A stretch of 64,000 nt of DNA from positions 5,482-69,481 of the forward strand of contig JAZSFX010000020.1 in assembly GCA_045532455.1 (NCBI GenBank), written 5' to 3'. The notes below the pieces were generated by a model. It was not told where the DNA came from, ran no database searches, and saw only the letters and a list, made by a program, of their open reading frames with translations. The position numbers and the translations under genes were made by a program. This stretch comes from Ornithomonoglobus_A sp045532455 (GTDB lineage Bacteria; Bacillota; Clostridia; UBA1381). Below are positions 14,591 through 23,531 of this stretch, piece by piece; position 1 is the stretch's first letter, and the number at the start of each line of letters is the position of its first letter.

Positions 14591-16855
14591 ATGGATAGAA
14601 AGCAAAGAATTTACGAATATATAAAATCAGAAAATTACATTCCAATGTCATCACAAAACCTGATGATTATGCTTGACGTACCAAAAAATGATACCGATGA
14701 ATTCACAAAGATCCTTGACGAGCTTTGTGTTGAGGGCAAGATATTTTTAACAAAGCAAAAGAAATATATGGCTATAACCTCTGGTTGTGCAACAGTAAGC
14801 GGAACACTCGACTGTGCCATAAGCGGTTTTTTTGGTTTCCTTATTCCCGACGATAAAAACGAAGAAAAGGTATTTATTCCGGGCATAAAGCATCAGGGCG
14901 CATTGCACGGAGACAGAGTTCTTGTAGGCATTGAAAACGCACAAAAAGGCTCGGATATTTCACGCGAGGGCATTGTTTTACGTATATTAGAACGAAAAAA
15001 CGAGATTTTAACAGGAGTAATTACTGATAAGCGAAAGAGCGGATATTTTGTGGTAAAGCCTGACAATGCAAGGATATATTCGCACATTTATATTGCACCC
15101 GAGGATATGAACAGTGCCCAGATTGACGACAGAGTTTCACTGCGCATAACACACTACGGCAAAAACCACGACGTATTTGGTGCAGTTGAGGTTATACTTG
15201 GAAAAAGCGACTCACTAAAGGGTTTGATTGAGGCTATTATAATATCGCACAACATAAAGCAGGAATTTGATGACCAAACAATACGAGAAGCCTTAAAATC
15301 TCCCCAGGAAATCACCGACGGGGACACTAAAAACAGAGTTGATTTAAGGGATAAGCTGATTTTTACCATTGACGGAGATGACGCACGCGATTTTGACGAT
15401 GCGGTATCTTTGGACATACTACCAAACGGCAACTTTGCATTGGGTGTGCATATTGCAGACGTAACACATTACGTAAAGATGGGCACTGCACTTGATAACG
15501 AGGCATTTTTGCGTGGTACAAGCGTGTATCTTGCAGACCGCGTTATTCCTATGCTCCCCCAGAGACTTTCTAACGGAATATGCTCGCTTAATCCTCACGT
15601 TGACCGCCTTACTCTTTCTGTAACAATGGAAATAGATAAGAGCGGCAATGTTGTTTCGCACCGTTTGGAAAACACGGTTATAAATTCAAAGGAAAGAATG
15701 ACATACAACAATGCAAACGCCATTCTTGACGGGGACACTAAACTATGTGATGCATATTCGCATATTGTTCCAACACTTCAAAAAATGGCAGAGCTTGCAA
15801 AAATTTTAGAAAATAAGCGCGATAAGCGCGGTGCAATTCAGTTTGATTTTCCCGAAACACAGATTATATGCAACGAATTTGGCAAGCCTGTTGATATAAA
15901 AAAATCAGAGCGCGGTGCTTCTAACAAGATAATAGAGGAATTTATGCTATGTGCAAACGAAACTGTTGCAGAATATGCATTCTGGGCAGATATACCGTTT
16001 GTATACAGAGTTCACGAGTCTCCGTCGGAGGAGAAACTGAATGCTTTTAATAGCTTTATAAAACCGTTCGGATTATCTCTTAAGGCAAGATATAGCGACG
16101 AAAACCCACTGCACCCAAAGGAATTACAAAAGGTGCTTGAGGAGGCTTTGGGGACACCCGAGGAAAATATGATTGCAATGACAATGCTCCGTTCGCTTAT
16201 GAAAGCGGAATACAAAACACAAAACCTCGGTCATTTTGGCCTGGCGGCAAGGTATTATTGTCATTTTACATCACCAATACGAAGATACCCCGACCTCACA
16301 ATACATCGTATTTTAAAGAGCTTTATTGATGGCAAAGATACTTCCCAATACGTTCAATTTGTATCAGACAGTGCACATCATTCAAGTGAAACGGAATTAA
16401 CTGCTGAATATGCCGAGCGCGACGTTGATGACCTTATGAAAGCTGCATATATGAGTATGAATATAGGTAAAAGCTACGATGGCGTTATACGTCATTTAAG
16501 TAATTCGGGAATATTTGTGGAGCTTGAAAACAGTGTTGAGGGCTTTATTGCAGTTGAGAATTTAACAGATGATTATTACGATTATAATAAAGACAGCTTT
16601 ATGCTTAAGGGAAGACACACCTCAAACGAATTTCGAATAGGCGATTTGGTATGTGTTACTCTAATGCGCTCCGATATTGTAACAAGGCGCATTGACCTTG
16701 TTCTCGAACAAGATGCAACCGGTAAAATGTTCGAAAAATTCCGCAAAAAAGACAAGGCGCAAAGTCTTATTGATAAAAATAAAAAGAGCAGACAAAAATC
16801 ATCATCACAAAGAAGAAAATTTGTTAAAAAGGGCAGGAAAAATCACAATGGATAA
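14591..16855 (+). CDS. rnr: Ribonuclease R
   Basis: RNase R is a 3'-5' exoribonuclease that degrades structured RNA and works with trans-translation. The 754 residues contain an N-terminal winged-helix region, cold-shock domains (SGFFGFLIPDD and GYFVVKPDNA), the RNB catalytic core with IDGDDARDFDDA (260-271) whose aspartates bind Mg2+, the HFTSPIRRYPDL motif, an S1 domain (SYDGVIRHLSNSGIFVELEN) and a basic Ser/Lys tail. In many Firmicutes smpB follows; here an rRNA methyltransferase gene overlaps its stop by 8 nt. Confidence 0.97.
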   Translation: MDRKQRIYEYIKSENYIPMSSQNLMIMLDVPKNDTDEFTKILDELCVEGKIFLTKQKKYMAITSGCATVSGTLDCAISGFFGFLIPDDKNEEKVFIPGIKHQGALHGDRVLVGIENAQKGSDISREGIVLRILERKNEILTGVITDKRKSGYFVVKPDNARIYSHIYIAPEDMNSAQIDDRVSLRITHYGKNHDVFGAVEVILGKSDSLKGLIEAIIISHNIKQEFDDQTIREALKSPQEITDGDTKNRVDLRDKLIFTIDGDDARDFDDAVSLDILPNGNFALGVHIADVTHYVKMGTALDNEAFLRGTSVYLADRVIPMLPQRLSNGICSLNPHVDRLTLSVTMEIDKSGNVVSHRLENTVINSKERMTYNNANAILDGDTKLCDAYSHIVPTLQKMAELAKILENKRDKRGAIQFDFPETQIICNEFGKPVDIKKSERGASNKIIEEFMLCANETVAEYAFWADIPFVYRVHESPSEEKLNAFNSFIKPFGLSLKARYSDENPLHPKELQKVLEEALGTPEENMIAMTMLRSLMKAEYKTQNLGHFGLAARYYCHFTSPIRRYPDLTIHRILKSFIDGKDTSQYVQFVSDSAHHSSETELTAEYAERDVDDLMKAAYMSMNIGKSYDGVIRHLSNSGIFVELENSVEGFIAVENLTDDYYDYNKDSFMLKGRHTSNEFRIGDLVCVTLMRSDIVTRRIDLVLEQDATGKMFEKFRKKDKAQSLIDKNKKSRQKSSSQRRKFVKKGRKNHNG

Positions 16856-17987
16856 ATTTGAAATTATTGTTCCTACGTTATTTGGTCTTGAGGCATTCAC
16901 CGCACGTGAGGTACGTCGTTTAGGCTACGAAACCACAAGCGTAACCGACGGGCGCGTTACGTTTATGGGCGATTATATGGCAATATGCCGCGCTAATATG
17001 TGGCTCAGAACAGGAGAAAGAGTCTTAATAAAAATAGCTGAGTTCAAGGCAGAGAGCTTTGAGGAGCTTTTCGAAAAAACCACGGCGCTTAATTGGAGCA
17101 GATGGATTTTAAAGGACAGTGCTTTTCCTGTTAAGGGGCACTGTCTAAAATCAAAGCTTGCAAGTGTCAGGGACTGTCAGGCAATAATTAAAAAGGCAGT
17201 GGCAAACAGCCTTTCTAAAAGCTATGGTATAGAGTGGTTAAGTGAAGACCATGCAATGTACCGTATACAGTTTTCCATTCAGAAAGATATTGTTACGCTT
17301 ATGATTGACACATCGGGAGAGCCATTGCACAAGCGCGGTTACAGACAACTTTCCAATTTAGCACCGTTACGCGAAACCATTGCTTCTGCCATGGTAATGA
17401 TGAGTTTTTGGAAATATGAGTATCCCTTGTGCGACCCGTTCTGCGGAAGCGGAACAATACCCATAGAAGCAGCTATGATAAAAAAGAATATTGCCCCCGG
17501 TACGAACAGACGCTTTGCCGCCAATGACTTTGAACAAATAAGTTCAAAAATGTGGGATGACGCTTTGTTTGAAGCAAAGGATTTAATAAAAGATATTCCG
17601 CTTGAAATTTATGCTTATGACATCGACAAAAAAACAACAGAGCTTGCACGCGAAAATTGCATAAAAGCAGGTGTTGGCGACTACATAAGAGTAGAGCACT
17701 CTGATGCAACAAAGATTGCATTTGATAAAGCATACGGAACAATTATATGTAATCCCCCATATGGCGAGCGCCTTGGCGAAAAGAAAGAGTGCGAGGCCCT
17801 GTATCGCGAAATTGGTAAAAACTTTTCAAATCTTGATGAGTGGAATTATTATATTCTTACCTCAAACGAGGAGTTTGAATTGTTGTTTGGTAAAAAAGCG
17901 GATAAAAAGAGGAAGATATATAATGGTATGATAAAATGCAATATATATCAGTATTTTGGCGCAAAGCCACCAAGAAATGATAATTAA
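16848..17987 (+). CDS. THUMP-domain class I RNA methyltransferase (RlmL N-terminal/YpsC type)
   Basis: A 379-residue SAM-dependent RNA methyltransferase, homologous to the N-terminal half of E. coli RlmL, which makes m2G2445 in 23S rRNA, and to B. subtilis YpsC. A THUMP domain lies in residues ~45-155. The Rossmann fold follows, with DPFCGSGT (196-203) and the catalytic NPPYGERLG (N6/N2-type NPPY). The ATG at 16848, preceded by AGGAAAA, overlaps the rnr stop, so the two are translationally linked. An in-frame upstream extension to 16692 lies wholly inside rnr and is discounted. Confidence 0.9.
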   Translation: MDKFEIIVPTLFGLEAFTAREVRRLGYETTSVTDGRVTFMGDYMAICRANMWLRTGERVLIKIAEFKAESFEELFEKTTALNWSRWILKDSAFPVKGHCLKSKLASVRDCQAIIKKAVANSLSKSYGIEWLSEDHAMYRIQFSIQKDIVTLMIDTSGEPLHKRGYRQLSNLAPLRETIASAMVMMSFWKYEYPLCDPFCGSGTIPIEAAMIKKNIAPGTNRRFAANDFEQISSKMWDDALFEAKDLIKDIPLEIYAYDIDKKTTELARENCIKAGVGDYIRVEHSDATKIAFDKAYGTIICNPPYGERLGEKKECEALYREIGKNFSNLDEWNYYILTSNEEFELLFGKKADKKRKIYNGMIKCNIYQYFGAKPPRNDN

Positions 17988-18005
17988 ATATGGTTGTTAA
18001 TTATA

Positions 18006-18106
18006 AGCAAAAAAGGACAGTGTATATAAATTCTATTGCTCAAACAGACAAATCCTGTGGATTTGAAACTCGCAATATCAAATTTATATACACTGCCCTT
18101 TTTGCT
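18006..18106 (+). repeat. Palindromic intergenic repeat, copy 1
   Basis: A ~100-bp imperfect palindrome. The outer arms AGCAAAAAAGG-CAGTGTATATAAATT and their complement enclose a second stem TATTGC/GCAATA and an inner stem AAATCC/GGATTT, with asymmetric internal loops. It lies between the convergent methyltransferase (+) and patatin (-) genes and has T-runs on both sides, so it can serve as a bidirectional terminator. It belongs to a five-copy family. Confidence 0.9.
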
Positions 18107-18120
18107 AATAAATAATTTCT

Positions 18121-18969
18121 TTATTGTTTCATATATTCCTTTAATTTTTCTAAAATATTATTTGCATCATATCTGCCTAACTGATAAATTTCTTCGAGCT
18201 TTTGGGGGTCTTTTTCAACAACACCAATTTCGATAGGTCTTGAGGGTTGTATAACAAATACCCTGCCACACTCCTGCTGCGCCTTTATATACTCTAATGT
18301 CTTATTATACATTATGTGCCTCTGTGCCATTGCATTTATCATATTAGGATATTTTTTGAGTGCAACTTTAACAACGGGCAAAAGTGAATTTTTCTTTTTC
18401 TGATAGCCTGCATGCTGAGTAAGAACAACTACATTCTTTTCATAGCCCAGACTTTGCGCAAATTTTATGGGTATAGAGTCGGAAATACCACCATCTGCAA
18501 GCACTAAATCTTTAATATACACGGGTTTGAAAGCAAGCGGAAGTGCTGATGATGCCCGAAACCACTGCAAGTCCTCCTTACCACCGTCGTAGCACTTGTG
18601 ATAAACAGGCTTTCCCGTATTCATATCCGTACACACTACATAAAAATCCATTTTATTGTTCTTGAATGTTTCGTTATCGAACACGTCAAGCTCGTTTGGA
18701 AGTATGTTGTAGCAAAAATCCTCGCCATACAAATTACCCGTTCTTATCCACGAAGAAAAACTCACGTAGCGTTTGTCGGTACAGTATTTTTTGTTGTAGC
18801 GTATTGTTCTGCCTATCTGGTGCGATTTATAATTGCAGCCAAAAACTGCACCGGCACTAACGCCCACCGCGCCATCAAAGACAATATCATTTTCCATTAA
18901 AACGTCGGTAACTCCTGCGGTATACATACCGCGCATTGAGCCACCCTCCATAACTAATCCAATTTTCAT
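18121..18969 (-). CDS. Patatin-like phospholipase
   Basis: A 282-residue cytosolic patatin-family acyl hydrolase. The Ser-Asp dyad is visible: oxyanion loop EGGSMRGMYTAGV (8-20), nucleophile elbow GVSAG (Ser38) and DGG (159-161). The middle part (DFYVVCTDMNTGKPVY) matches the RssA/YlbK-like bacterial group. The natural lipid substrate is unknown. It is the last gene of a probable operon with the Cys-rich 65-residue protein (6-nt gap) and the CCA-transferase-like protein. SD GGAGT precedes the ATG. Confidence 0.9.
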   Translation of the reverse strand: MKIGLVMEGGSMRGMYTAGVTDVLMENDIVFDGAVGVSAGAVFGCNYKSHQIGRTIRYNKKYCTDKRYVSFSSWIRTGNLYGEDFCYNILPNELDVFDNETFKNNKMDFYVVCTDMNTGKPVYHKCYDGGKEDLQWFRASSALPLAFKPVYIKDLVLADGGISDSIPIKFAQSLGYEKNVVVLTQHAGYQKKKNSLLPVVKVALKKYPNMINAMAQRHIMYNKTLEYIKAQQECGRVFVIQPSRPIEIGVVEKDPQKLEEIYQLGRYDANNILEKLKEYMKQ

Positions 18970-18975
18970 ATCGTT

Positions 18976-19173
18976 TTACTCCTGTATCTGTTCCTTTATG
19001 TACGGGTTAAGACATCTTAAATTTGTGCAGGTATAGCCAATGGCATTATATCTGCATTCTGCCTCAACCTGATTACAGTTATCGCACAAACTCATTTGTC
19101 CCTTTGTAACAGGAATTACTACATAACTGTTTTTATTTAAAAGCGCTATGGCTTCTTGTATTTCCTTTTCCAT
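18976..19173 (-). CDS. Cys-rich small protein, unknown
   Basis: A 65-residue protein not recognised. It contains CDNC, then further single cysteines (EAECRY, YTCTN, LRCLN), five in 27 residues, suggesting a metal site or disulfides in a cytosolic protein without a signal peptide. The first half (ALLNKNSYVVIPVTKGQMSLC) looks like a helix and a strand. It has SD AAAGGAA and is packed between two genes with gaps of 15 and 6 nt, which supports it being real. Confidence 0.65.
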   Translation of the reverse strand: MEKEIQEAIALLNKNSYVVIPVTKGQMSLCDNCNQVEAECRYNAIGYTCTNLRCLNPYIKEQIQE

Positions 19174-19188
19174 TTACGTTCCTTTCGT

Positions 19189-20469
19189 TTAACGTCTTCT
19201 TATTTGTCTTGCACGTTTTAAAAGATATTCCGTATTATTTAGCGACGGGTTTATTATTACCTCGTTAATGAGGCTTTTTAAAACATCGTTTGTCATTCGT
19301 CCTTTTGTGAAGCCTATACCTGCAAGGTCGCGCGAATTTATCATAAGATGATTTATTGAGTATGGCTCGTTTGAGGCTATTACCTCTGCGTGAATTCGCC
19401 TTGCATTATCGAGCTTTTCTTTTTTAGGCGGGAAATATGCCATATCCTTTGCCATATTATCTGCCGCCTGCACCTCTAAAAGCTTTAAAAACAACTCCGA
19501 CCCGAGCCTTGACATCATTCTTTTTACAGAAACTGCAGTTTGGTCTATTCTTACGTCGTGATTTTCTATAAGCAGTAATATCTCGCGTATTTCGCCCGCG
19601 TCCATTCTGAACTGTCTTAAAATTCGCTCCGAAATGTTTTTACTTTCCTTGTAGTGTCCATAAAAGTGAATTATACCGTTTTCATCAGTGCTTGAAGTTA
19701 AAGGCTTGCCAATATCGTGAAGCATTGTTGCCCATCTTAAGACTTTATCGCTCCTGACATTTTTAAGAGCGTGCATTATATGCTCACCCACATCGTATAT
19801 GTGGTACTTGTTTCGTTGCCTCTCTCCAAAGCAGCGGTCGAGCTCAGGCATTATATATTTCAAAAGGTCTGTCTGGTGCAGAATTCGTATATAATCAGGA
19901 TTGGGTGAAAGCAGAATTCTGTTTATCTCGCGAAAGACCTTTTCGTTTTTTACCTGCTTTATGGCATTCGCGCATTTTTTTATTGTTGCTTTTGTTGTTT
20001 CATCTAAACTAAGCCCGAGCGTAGCGCAAAGGGTTGTTGCTCTTAGCATAGATAGCGGTTTTTGCAAAAACTTCTTTTCTCCGTCGTACATACAACGTAT
20101 AATGCGCTCTTTTACATCGTTCATAGCACCGTATTGGTCGATAATTCCTCTTTTTAAGGAATATGCCATGGAATTTACTGTAAAAACCGCTCTTTTGCAA
20201 ATTGCTTCGATATTCTCACCATTCATAGTGCGAATATCGTACACTATACCGTTATAAATGATATTTATATTGCCATTGTTTGTTTCGAGAGTTTTGGGGA
20301 ATATTGCTTTAATATCTTCGTTGTCTGCATTTGTAGTAATTGTACACGAGGGTATGTTTTGTGATAATACAAGCATAAAAAGCTCGCGCCCCGACAAGTA
20401 CGCCTCAAAGCCTTTTTCTTCTAAACGACTTAAAATACAACGTACATCAGACGGAATATTCAAATTCAT
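19189..20469 (-). CDS. CCA-adding-enzyme-like HD protein with lost nucleotidyltransferase motifs
   Basis: A 426-residue homologue of clostridial class II tRNA nucleotidyltransferases with an HD domain. The start at 20469 gives MNLNIPSDVRCIL, matching the family N-terminus (a GTG four codons earlier is possible). The overall pattern is clear (SMLRATTLCATLGL, then HIYDVGEHIMHAL and LHDIGKP), but the catalytic head is changed: the expected GGxVRD is SGRELF (26-31), the DxD metal site is SCTI (41-44), and the RRDFT motif is KRAVFT (92-97). The HD pair (251-252) is intact. It is therefore probably not a CCA-adding enzyme; it may be a phosphohydrolase or RNA-binding protein. The reading frame is intact, so this is not simple decay. 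Confidence 0.8.
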   Translation of the reverse strand: MNLNIPSDVRCILSRLEEKGFEAYLSGRELFMLVLSQNIPSCTITTNADNEDIKAIFPKTLETNNGNINIIYNGIVYDIRTMNGENIEAICKRAVFTVNSMAYSLKRGIIDQYGAMNDVKERIIRCMYDGEKKFLQKPLSMLRATTLCATLGLSLDETTKATIKKCANAIKQVKNEKVFREINRILLSPNPDYIRILHQTDLLKYIMPELDRCFGERQRNKYHIYDVGEHIMHALKNVRSDKVLRWATMLHDIGKPLTSSTDENGIIHFYGHYKESKNISERILRQFRMDAGEIREILLLIENHDVRIDQTAVSVKRMMSRLGSELFLKLLEVQAADNMAKDMAYFPPKKEKLDNARRIHAEVIASNEPYSINHLMINSRDLAGIGFTKGRMTNDVLKSLINEVIINPSLNNTEYLLKRARQIRRR

Positions 20470-20544
20470 ACACCTCACCACACTCTCTACGTAACAATAT
20501 ATTAATTATACCTTTTTGACACTTTGTTGTCAATATAAAACAAG

Positions 20545-20578
20545 AAAAAGAAACTGTAAAATTTTACAGTTTCTTTTT
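20545..20578 (-). terminator. Intrinsic terminator of fucU
   Basis: Perfect 17-bp palindrome AAAAAGAAACTGTAAAA and its complement. It provides a 12-bp stem with T-runs on either side, 13 nt after the fucU stop. Confidence 0.85.
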
Positions 20579-20590
20579 ATGTCTTTATTA

Positions 20591-21013
20591 TTAATCTGTT
20601 ACAACGCCTTTTTTAAGTATGATATTTGCATACAACGCTGACTCACCTGTCATGACAACTGCATATGCTTTCTTTGCTCTTTCATAAAACTCAAAGCGTT
20701 CTATATTTTCCATTTTTTCGTCTGTGTATGGCTTTATTATTTCTGCATATGTATCCCAGATTGGTGTTTCAACTGTATCGCCAGGCACTTTTGCCATTAA
20801 GTATACAGGCTTTGCGTATGTGTCAAGTGGAAACAATTCAAGCATTGCCTCGAGAATTTCGGGCACTCCGTGTCCATCGCATCTTACACATCTTGCATTA
20901 TGGCTTGCACCGGGGAAGTTACCATCACCTATGACAATTTCGTCTCCGTGTCCCATCTCCATCATAATTTTTAAAAGTTCAGGTGGTATTATTTTTGATA
21001 TTCCTTTAAGCAT
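20591..21013 (-). CDS. fucU: L-fucose mutarotase (RbsD/FucU family)
   Basis: FucU interconverts alpha and beta anomers of L-fucose, feeding FucI. The 140 residues begin MLKGISKIIPPELLKIMMEMGHGDEI; His22 and Asp30 in the GHGDEIVIGDGNFP motif are the family's active-site positions. The C-terminal ALYANIILKKGV also fits FucU. It has its own promoter and terminator. The matching fucI is 25 kb away at 46.6 kb, and a fucose-type microcompartment operon is at the right edge. Confidence 0.92.
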   Translation of the reverse strand: MLKGISKIIPPELLKIMMEMGHGDEIVIGDGNFPGASHNARCVRCDGHGVPEILEAMLELFPLDTYAKPVYLMAKVPGDTVETPIWDTYAEIIKPYTDEKMENIERFEFYERAKKAYAVVMTGESALYANIILKKGVVTD

Positions 21014-21047
21014 TTTATTGCCTCCTTTTTACAAATTTACAATACAT

Positions 21048-21076
21048 ATTATATAACAATAATTATATTTTTTCAA
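21048..21076 (-). promoter_or_regulatory. sigma-A promoter of fucU
   Basis: TTGAAA (21071-21076), 17-nt spacer, TATAAT (21048-21053) on the minus strand, 34 nt before fucU. Confidence 0.8.
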
Positions 21077-21089
21077 TAGGTTTTAAAAA

Positions 21090-21122
21090 AATAACAGGAA
21101 AAGGAAACCTTTTCCTGTTATT
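21090..21122 (-). terminator. Intrinsic terminator of serC-serA
   Basis: 15-bp stem AATAACAGGAAAAGG/CCTTTTCCTGTTATT with a 3-nt loop and a U-run on the minus strand, 8 nt after the serA stop. Confidence 0.9.
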
Positions 21123-21130
21123 TATATAAA

Positions 21131-22282
21131 TCAGAATACTCTTACTCTTATAACTTCCTCTATCTTACCTAGCTTTTCTTCTATCTGGGCTGTGATTTCG
21201 TGGTCAGTATTCATAATTGTATATGCAATATCGCCTCTTGATTTGCTAATCATATCGGATATATTCACACTTGACATTGCGTCTGTGAACTTAGCAATTA
21301 CATTAGGAACATTTTTATGGATTATGGCAACTCTGCCCTCTCCACCCATAGGCAATGCACAGTTTGGAAGATTTACCGAGTTTTTGATGTTACCTGTTTC
21401 GAGATAGTTCTTTATCTCCTTAACTGCCATAACTGCGCAGTTATCCTCCGACTCCTCTGTTGATGCACCAAGGTGAGGGATTGGAATTATTCCAGGTTGG
21501 TTAAGAGTTTTCTCGTCAGGGAAGTCTACAATATACTTTGCAACCTTACCGCTTGCTATTGCCTCTTTTATATCTTCAACATTAACAAGACCACCTCTTG
21601 CAAAGTTAAGAATTCTTACTCCGTCTTTACATTTTGCCAAAGACTCTTTGCAGATTGTGTTCTTTGTTGAATCCATAAGCGGAACGTGAATTGTGATAAA
21701 ATCAGATGCTGCGTAAACTTCGTCAAGTGTTGCAACTCTCTTTGCATGGCTTGATAGCTTCAAAGCAGCCTCAACTGACAGATATGGGTCGTAACCTACA
21801 ACGTTCATACCAAGCTTTAGTGCCGCATTTGCAACAAGAATACCTATTGCACCCAAGCCGATTATACCAAGTGTTTTGCCTGCAATTTCGATACCTGCAA
21901 AATTCGACTTGCCCTTTTCTACCTGCTTTGCAACGTCATCTCCTGTAAGTGTGTTTGCCCACTCGATACCGCCGATAACGTCTCTTGACGCCAAGAAAAG
22001 TGCTGCTATAACAAGCTCTTTAACTGCATTTGCATTTGCACCGGGTGTGTTGAATACTACAACACCCTGCTCTGTGCATTTATCTATCGGAATATTGTTT
22101 GTGCCGGCACCTGCTCTTGCAACTGCCTTGAGATTTTTACCAAGCACTGTTTCGTGCATATTGTAGCTTCTTAGTATAATACCGTCTGCATCTACTGTTG
22201 CATCGTCTGTAATATTGTAATTGTCGCCAAGATTTACAAGACCGCATTGTGCTATTTTGTTTAGTGTAAGAATATCGTACAT
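21131..22282 (-). CDS. serA: D-3-phosphoglycerate dehydrogenase
   Basis: The first step of serine synthesis: oxidation of 3-phosphoglycerate with NAD+. The 383-residue form begins MYDILTLNKIAQCGL and has AGAGTNNIPIDKC, the NAD-binding LGIIGLGAIG and the catalytic His in IPHLGASTEESE. The short C-terminus resembles an ACT domain (DIAYTIMNTDHEI) without the long intervening domain, as in clostridial forms. The frame is open to 22318, overlapping serC, but homologues start near MYDI. It forms an operon with serC. Confidence 0.94.
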   Translation of the reverse strand: MYDILTLNKIAQCGLVNLGDNYNITDDATVDADGIILRSYNMHETVLGKNLKAVARAGAGTNNIPIDKCTEQGVVVFNTPGANANAVKELVIAALFLASRDVIGGIEWANTLTGDDVAKQVEKGKSNFAGIEIAGKTLGIIGLGAIGILVANAALKLGMNVVGYDPYLSVEAALKLSSHAKRVATLDEVYAASDFITIHVPLMDSTKNTICKESLAKCKDGVRILNFARGGLVNVEDIKEAIASGKVAKYIVDFPDEKTLNQPGIIPIPHLGASTEESEDNCAVMAVKEIKNYLETGNIKNSVNLPNCALPMGGEGRVAIIHKNVPNVIAKFTDAMSSVNISDMISKSRGDIAYTIMNTDHEITAQIEEKLGKIEEVIRVRVF

Positions 22283-22298
22283 AATTACATCTTCTTTC

Positions 22299-23378
22299 TT
22301 ATTTATTCTCATTTTCAAATTTCTTCATAAATTCAACAAGAGCCTTAACACCTTCTACAGGCATAGCATTGTATATACTTGCTCTCATACCGCCGACTGT
22401 TCTGTGTCCCTTAAGGTTTACAAAGCCAGCTTCCTTTGATTCCTTTACAAACTTAGCGTCAAGCTCATCGTTACCTGTGATAAACGGAACATTCATAAGT
22501 GAACGGTCTTTTGCTACAACTGTACCCTCAAACATTTGAGACGAGTCGAGGAAGTCGTATAATATTTTTGCCTTTTCTTCGTTTACCTTCTGGATTGTGC
22601 CAACGCCGCCCATTTCCTTTATCCACTCAAGAACAAGCTTTAAAACATATATACCATATGTTGGCGGTGTGTTGTACATTGAGCCATTCTTTGCATGAAT
22701 TGCATAGTCAAACATTGTTGGTGTGCCCTCAAGTGTTTCGCCAATCAAATCTTCTCTTACAATAACAAGAGTAACACCTGCGGGACCAAGGTTCTTTTGT
22801 GCACCTGCAAACAACAGACCGAATTTTGTTACGTCAATTTCCTCTGACATTACACAAGATGAAATATCTGCAACCAATATTGCGTCTGTTTTTGGTAGCT
22901 CTGTGTAACGTGTACCGTAAATTGTATTGTTAAAACAGATGTATAAATAATCTGCATCAGCCGATAATTTTGATGGGTCAACCTCAGGAATGTATGAGAA
23001 TGTTTTGTCTGCTGATGATGCAACTCTGTTTACACTTATGAACTTTTCTGCTTCTTCAGCTGCTTTCTTTGCCCATTGACCTGTTATAATATAATCTGCC
23101 TTTTTGTTCTTTGTAGCAAGGTTCATTGGTATCATGGCAAATTGTGATGAGCCGCCACCCTGTAAAAACATAACCTTATAGTTATCCGGCACGTGCATAA
23201 GCTCTCTTACCAAGACTTCCGCATTGTCGATTATATCCTGATAGTCTTTTGAGCGATGGCTCATTTCCATAACGCTCATTCCGCTATTAGCATACTCAAC
23301 CATTTCTTCCTGCGCCTTTTTTAGTACCTCAACAGGCAGCATTGACGGTCCTGCCGAAAAATTATATACTCTGCTCAT
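22299..23378 (-). CDS. serC: Phosphoserine aminotransferase
   Basis: SerC transfers an amino group from glutamate to 3-phosphohydroxypyruvate. The 359 residues show the class V aminotransferase fold: NFSAGPSMLP start, HRSKDYQDI, FLQGGGSSQFA phosphate-binding loop and the PLP lysine in GAQKNLGPAGVTL (Lys195). Together with serA it gives 3-phosphoserine; no serB phosphatase is in the window. SD is GGAGG. Confidence 0.96.
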   Translation of the reverse strand: MSRVYNFSAGPSMLPVEVLKKAQEEMVEYANSGMSVMEMSHRSKDYQDIIDNAEVLVRELMHVPDNYKVMFLQGGGSSQFAMIPMNLATKNKKADYIITGQWAKKAAEEAEKFISVNRVASSADKTFSYIPEVDPSKLSADADYLYICFNNTIYGTRYTELPKTDAILVADISSCVMSEEIDVTKFGLLFAGAQKNLGPAGVTLVIVREDLIGETLEGTPTMFDYAIHAKNGSMYNTPPTYGIYVLKLVLEWIKEMGGVGTIQKVNEEKAKILYDFLDSSQMFEGTVVAKDRSLMNVPFITGNDELDAKFVKESKEAGFVNLKGHRTVGGMRASIYNAMPVEGVKALVEFMKKFENENK

Positions 23379-23428
23379 TTTTATTCCTCCATTTATCTAC
23401 TTTTGTTACAATAAATAACTCACTCTTT

Positions 23429-23457
23429 ATTATACACTCCTCAAACGGTAGAGTCAA
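23429..23457 (-). promoter_or_regulatory. sigma-A promoter of serC-serA
   Basis: TTGACT (23452-23457), 17-nt spacer, TATAAT (23429-23434) on the minus strand. The leader is about 45 nt, too short for a T-box. Confidence 0.85.
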
Positions 23458-23531
23458 GCAAAAAATAATATTTCGTCATATTTAATGTATTTTTTTATTT
23501 TTTTGATTTTTTTTTATAAATTTCTACACTT

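Noticed and set aside
18036..18236. Short ORFs starting MLKQTN near 18.0, 57.7 and 58.8 kb
   Set aside because: They are translations of the palindromic repeat interior and their similarity comes from the repeat, with no SD or independent conservation.
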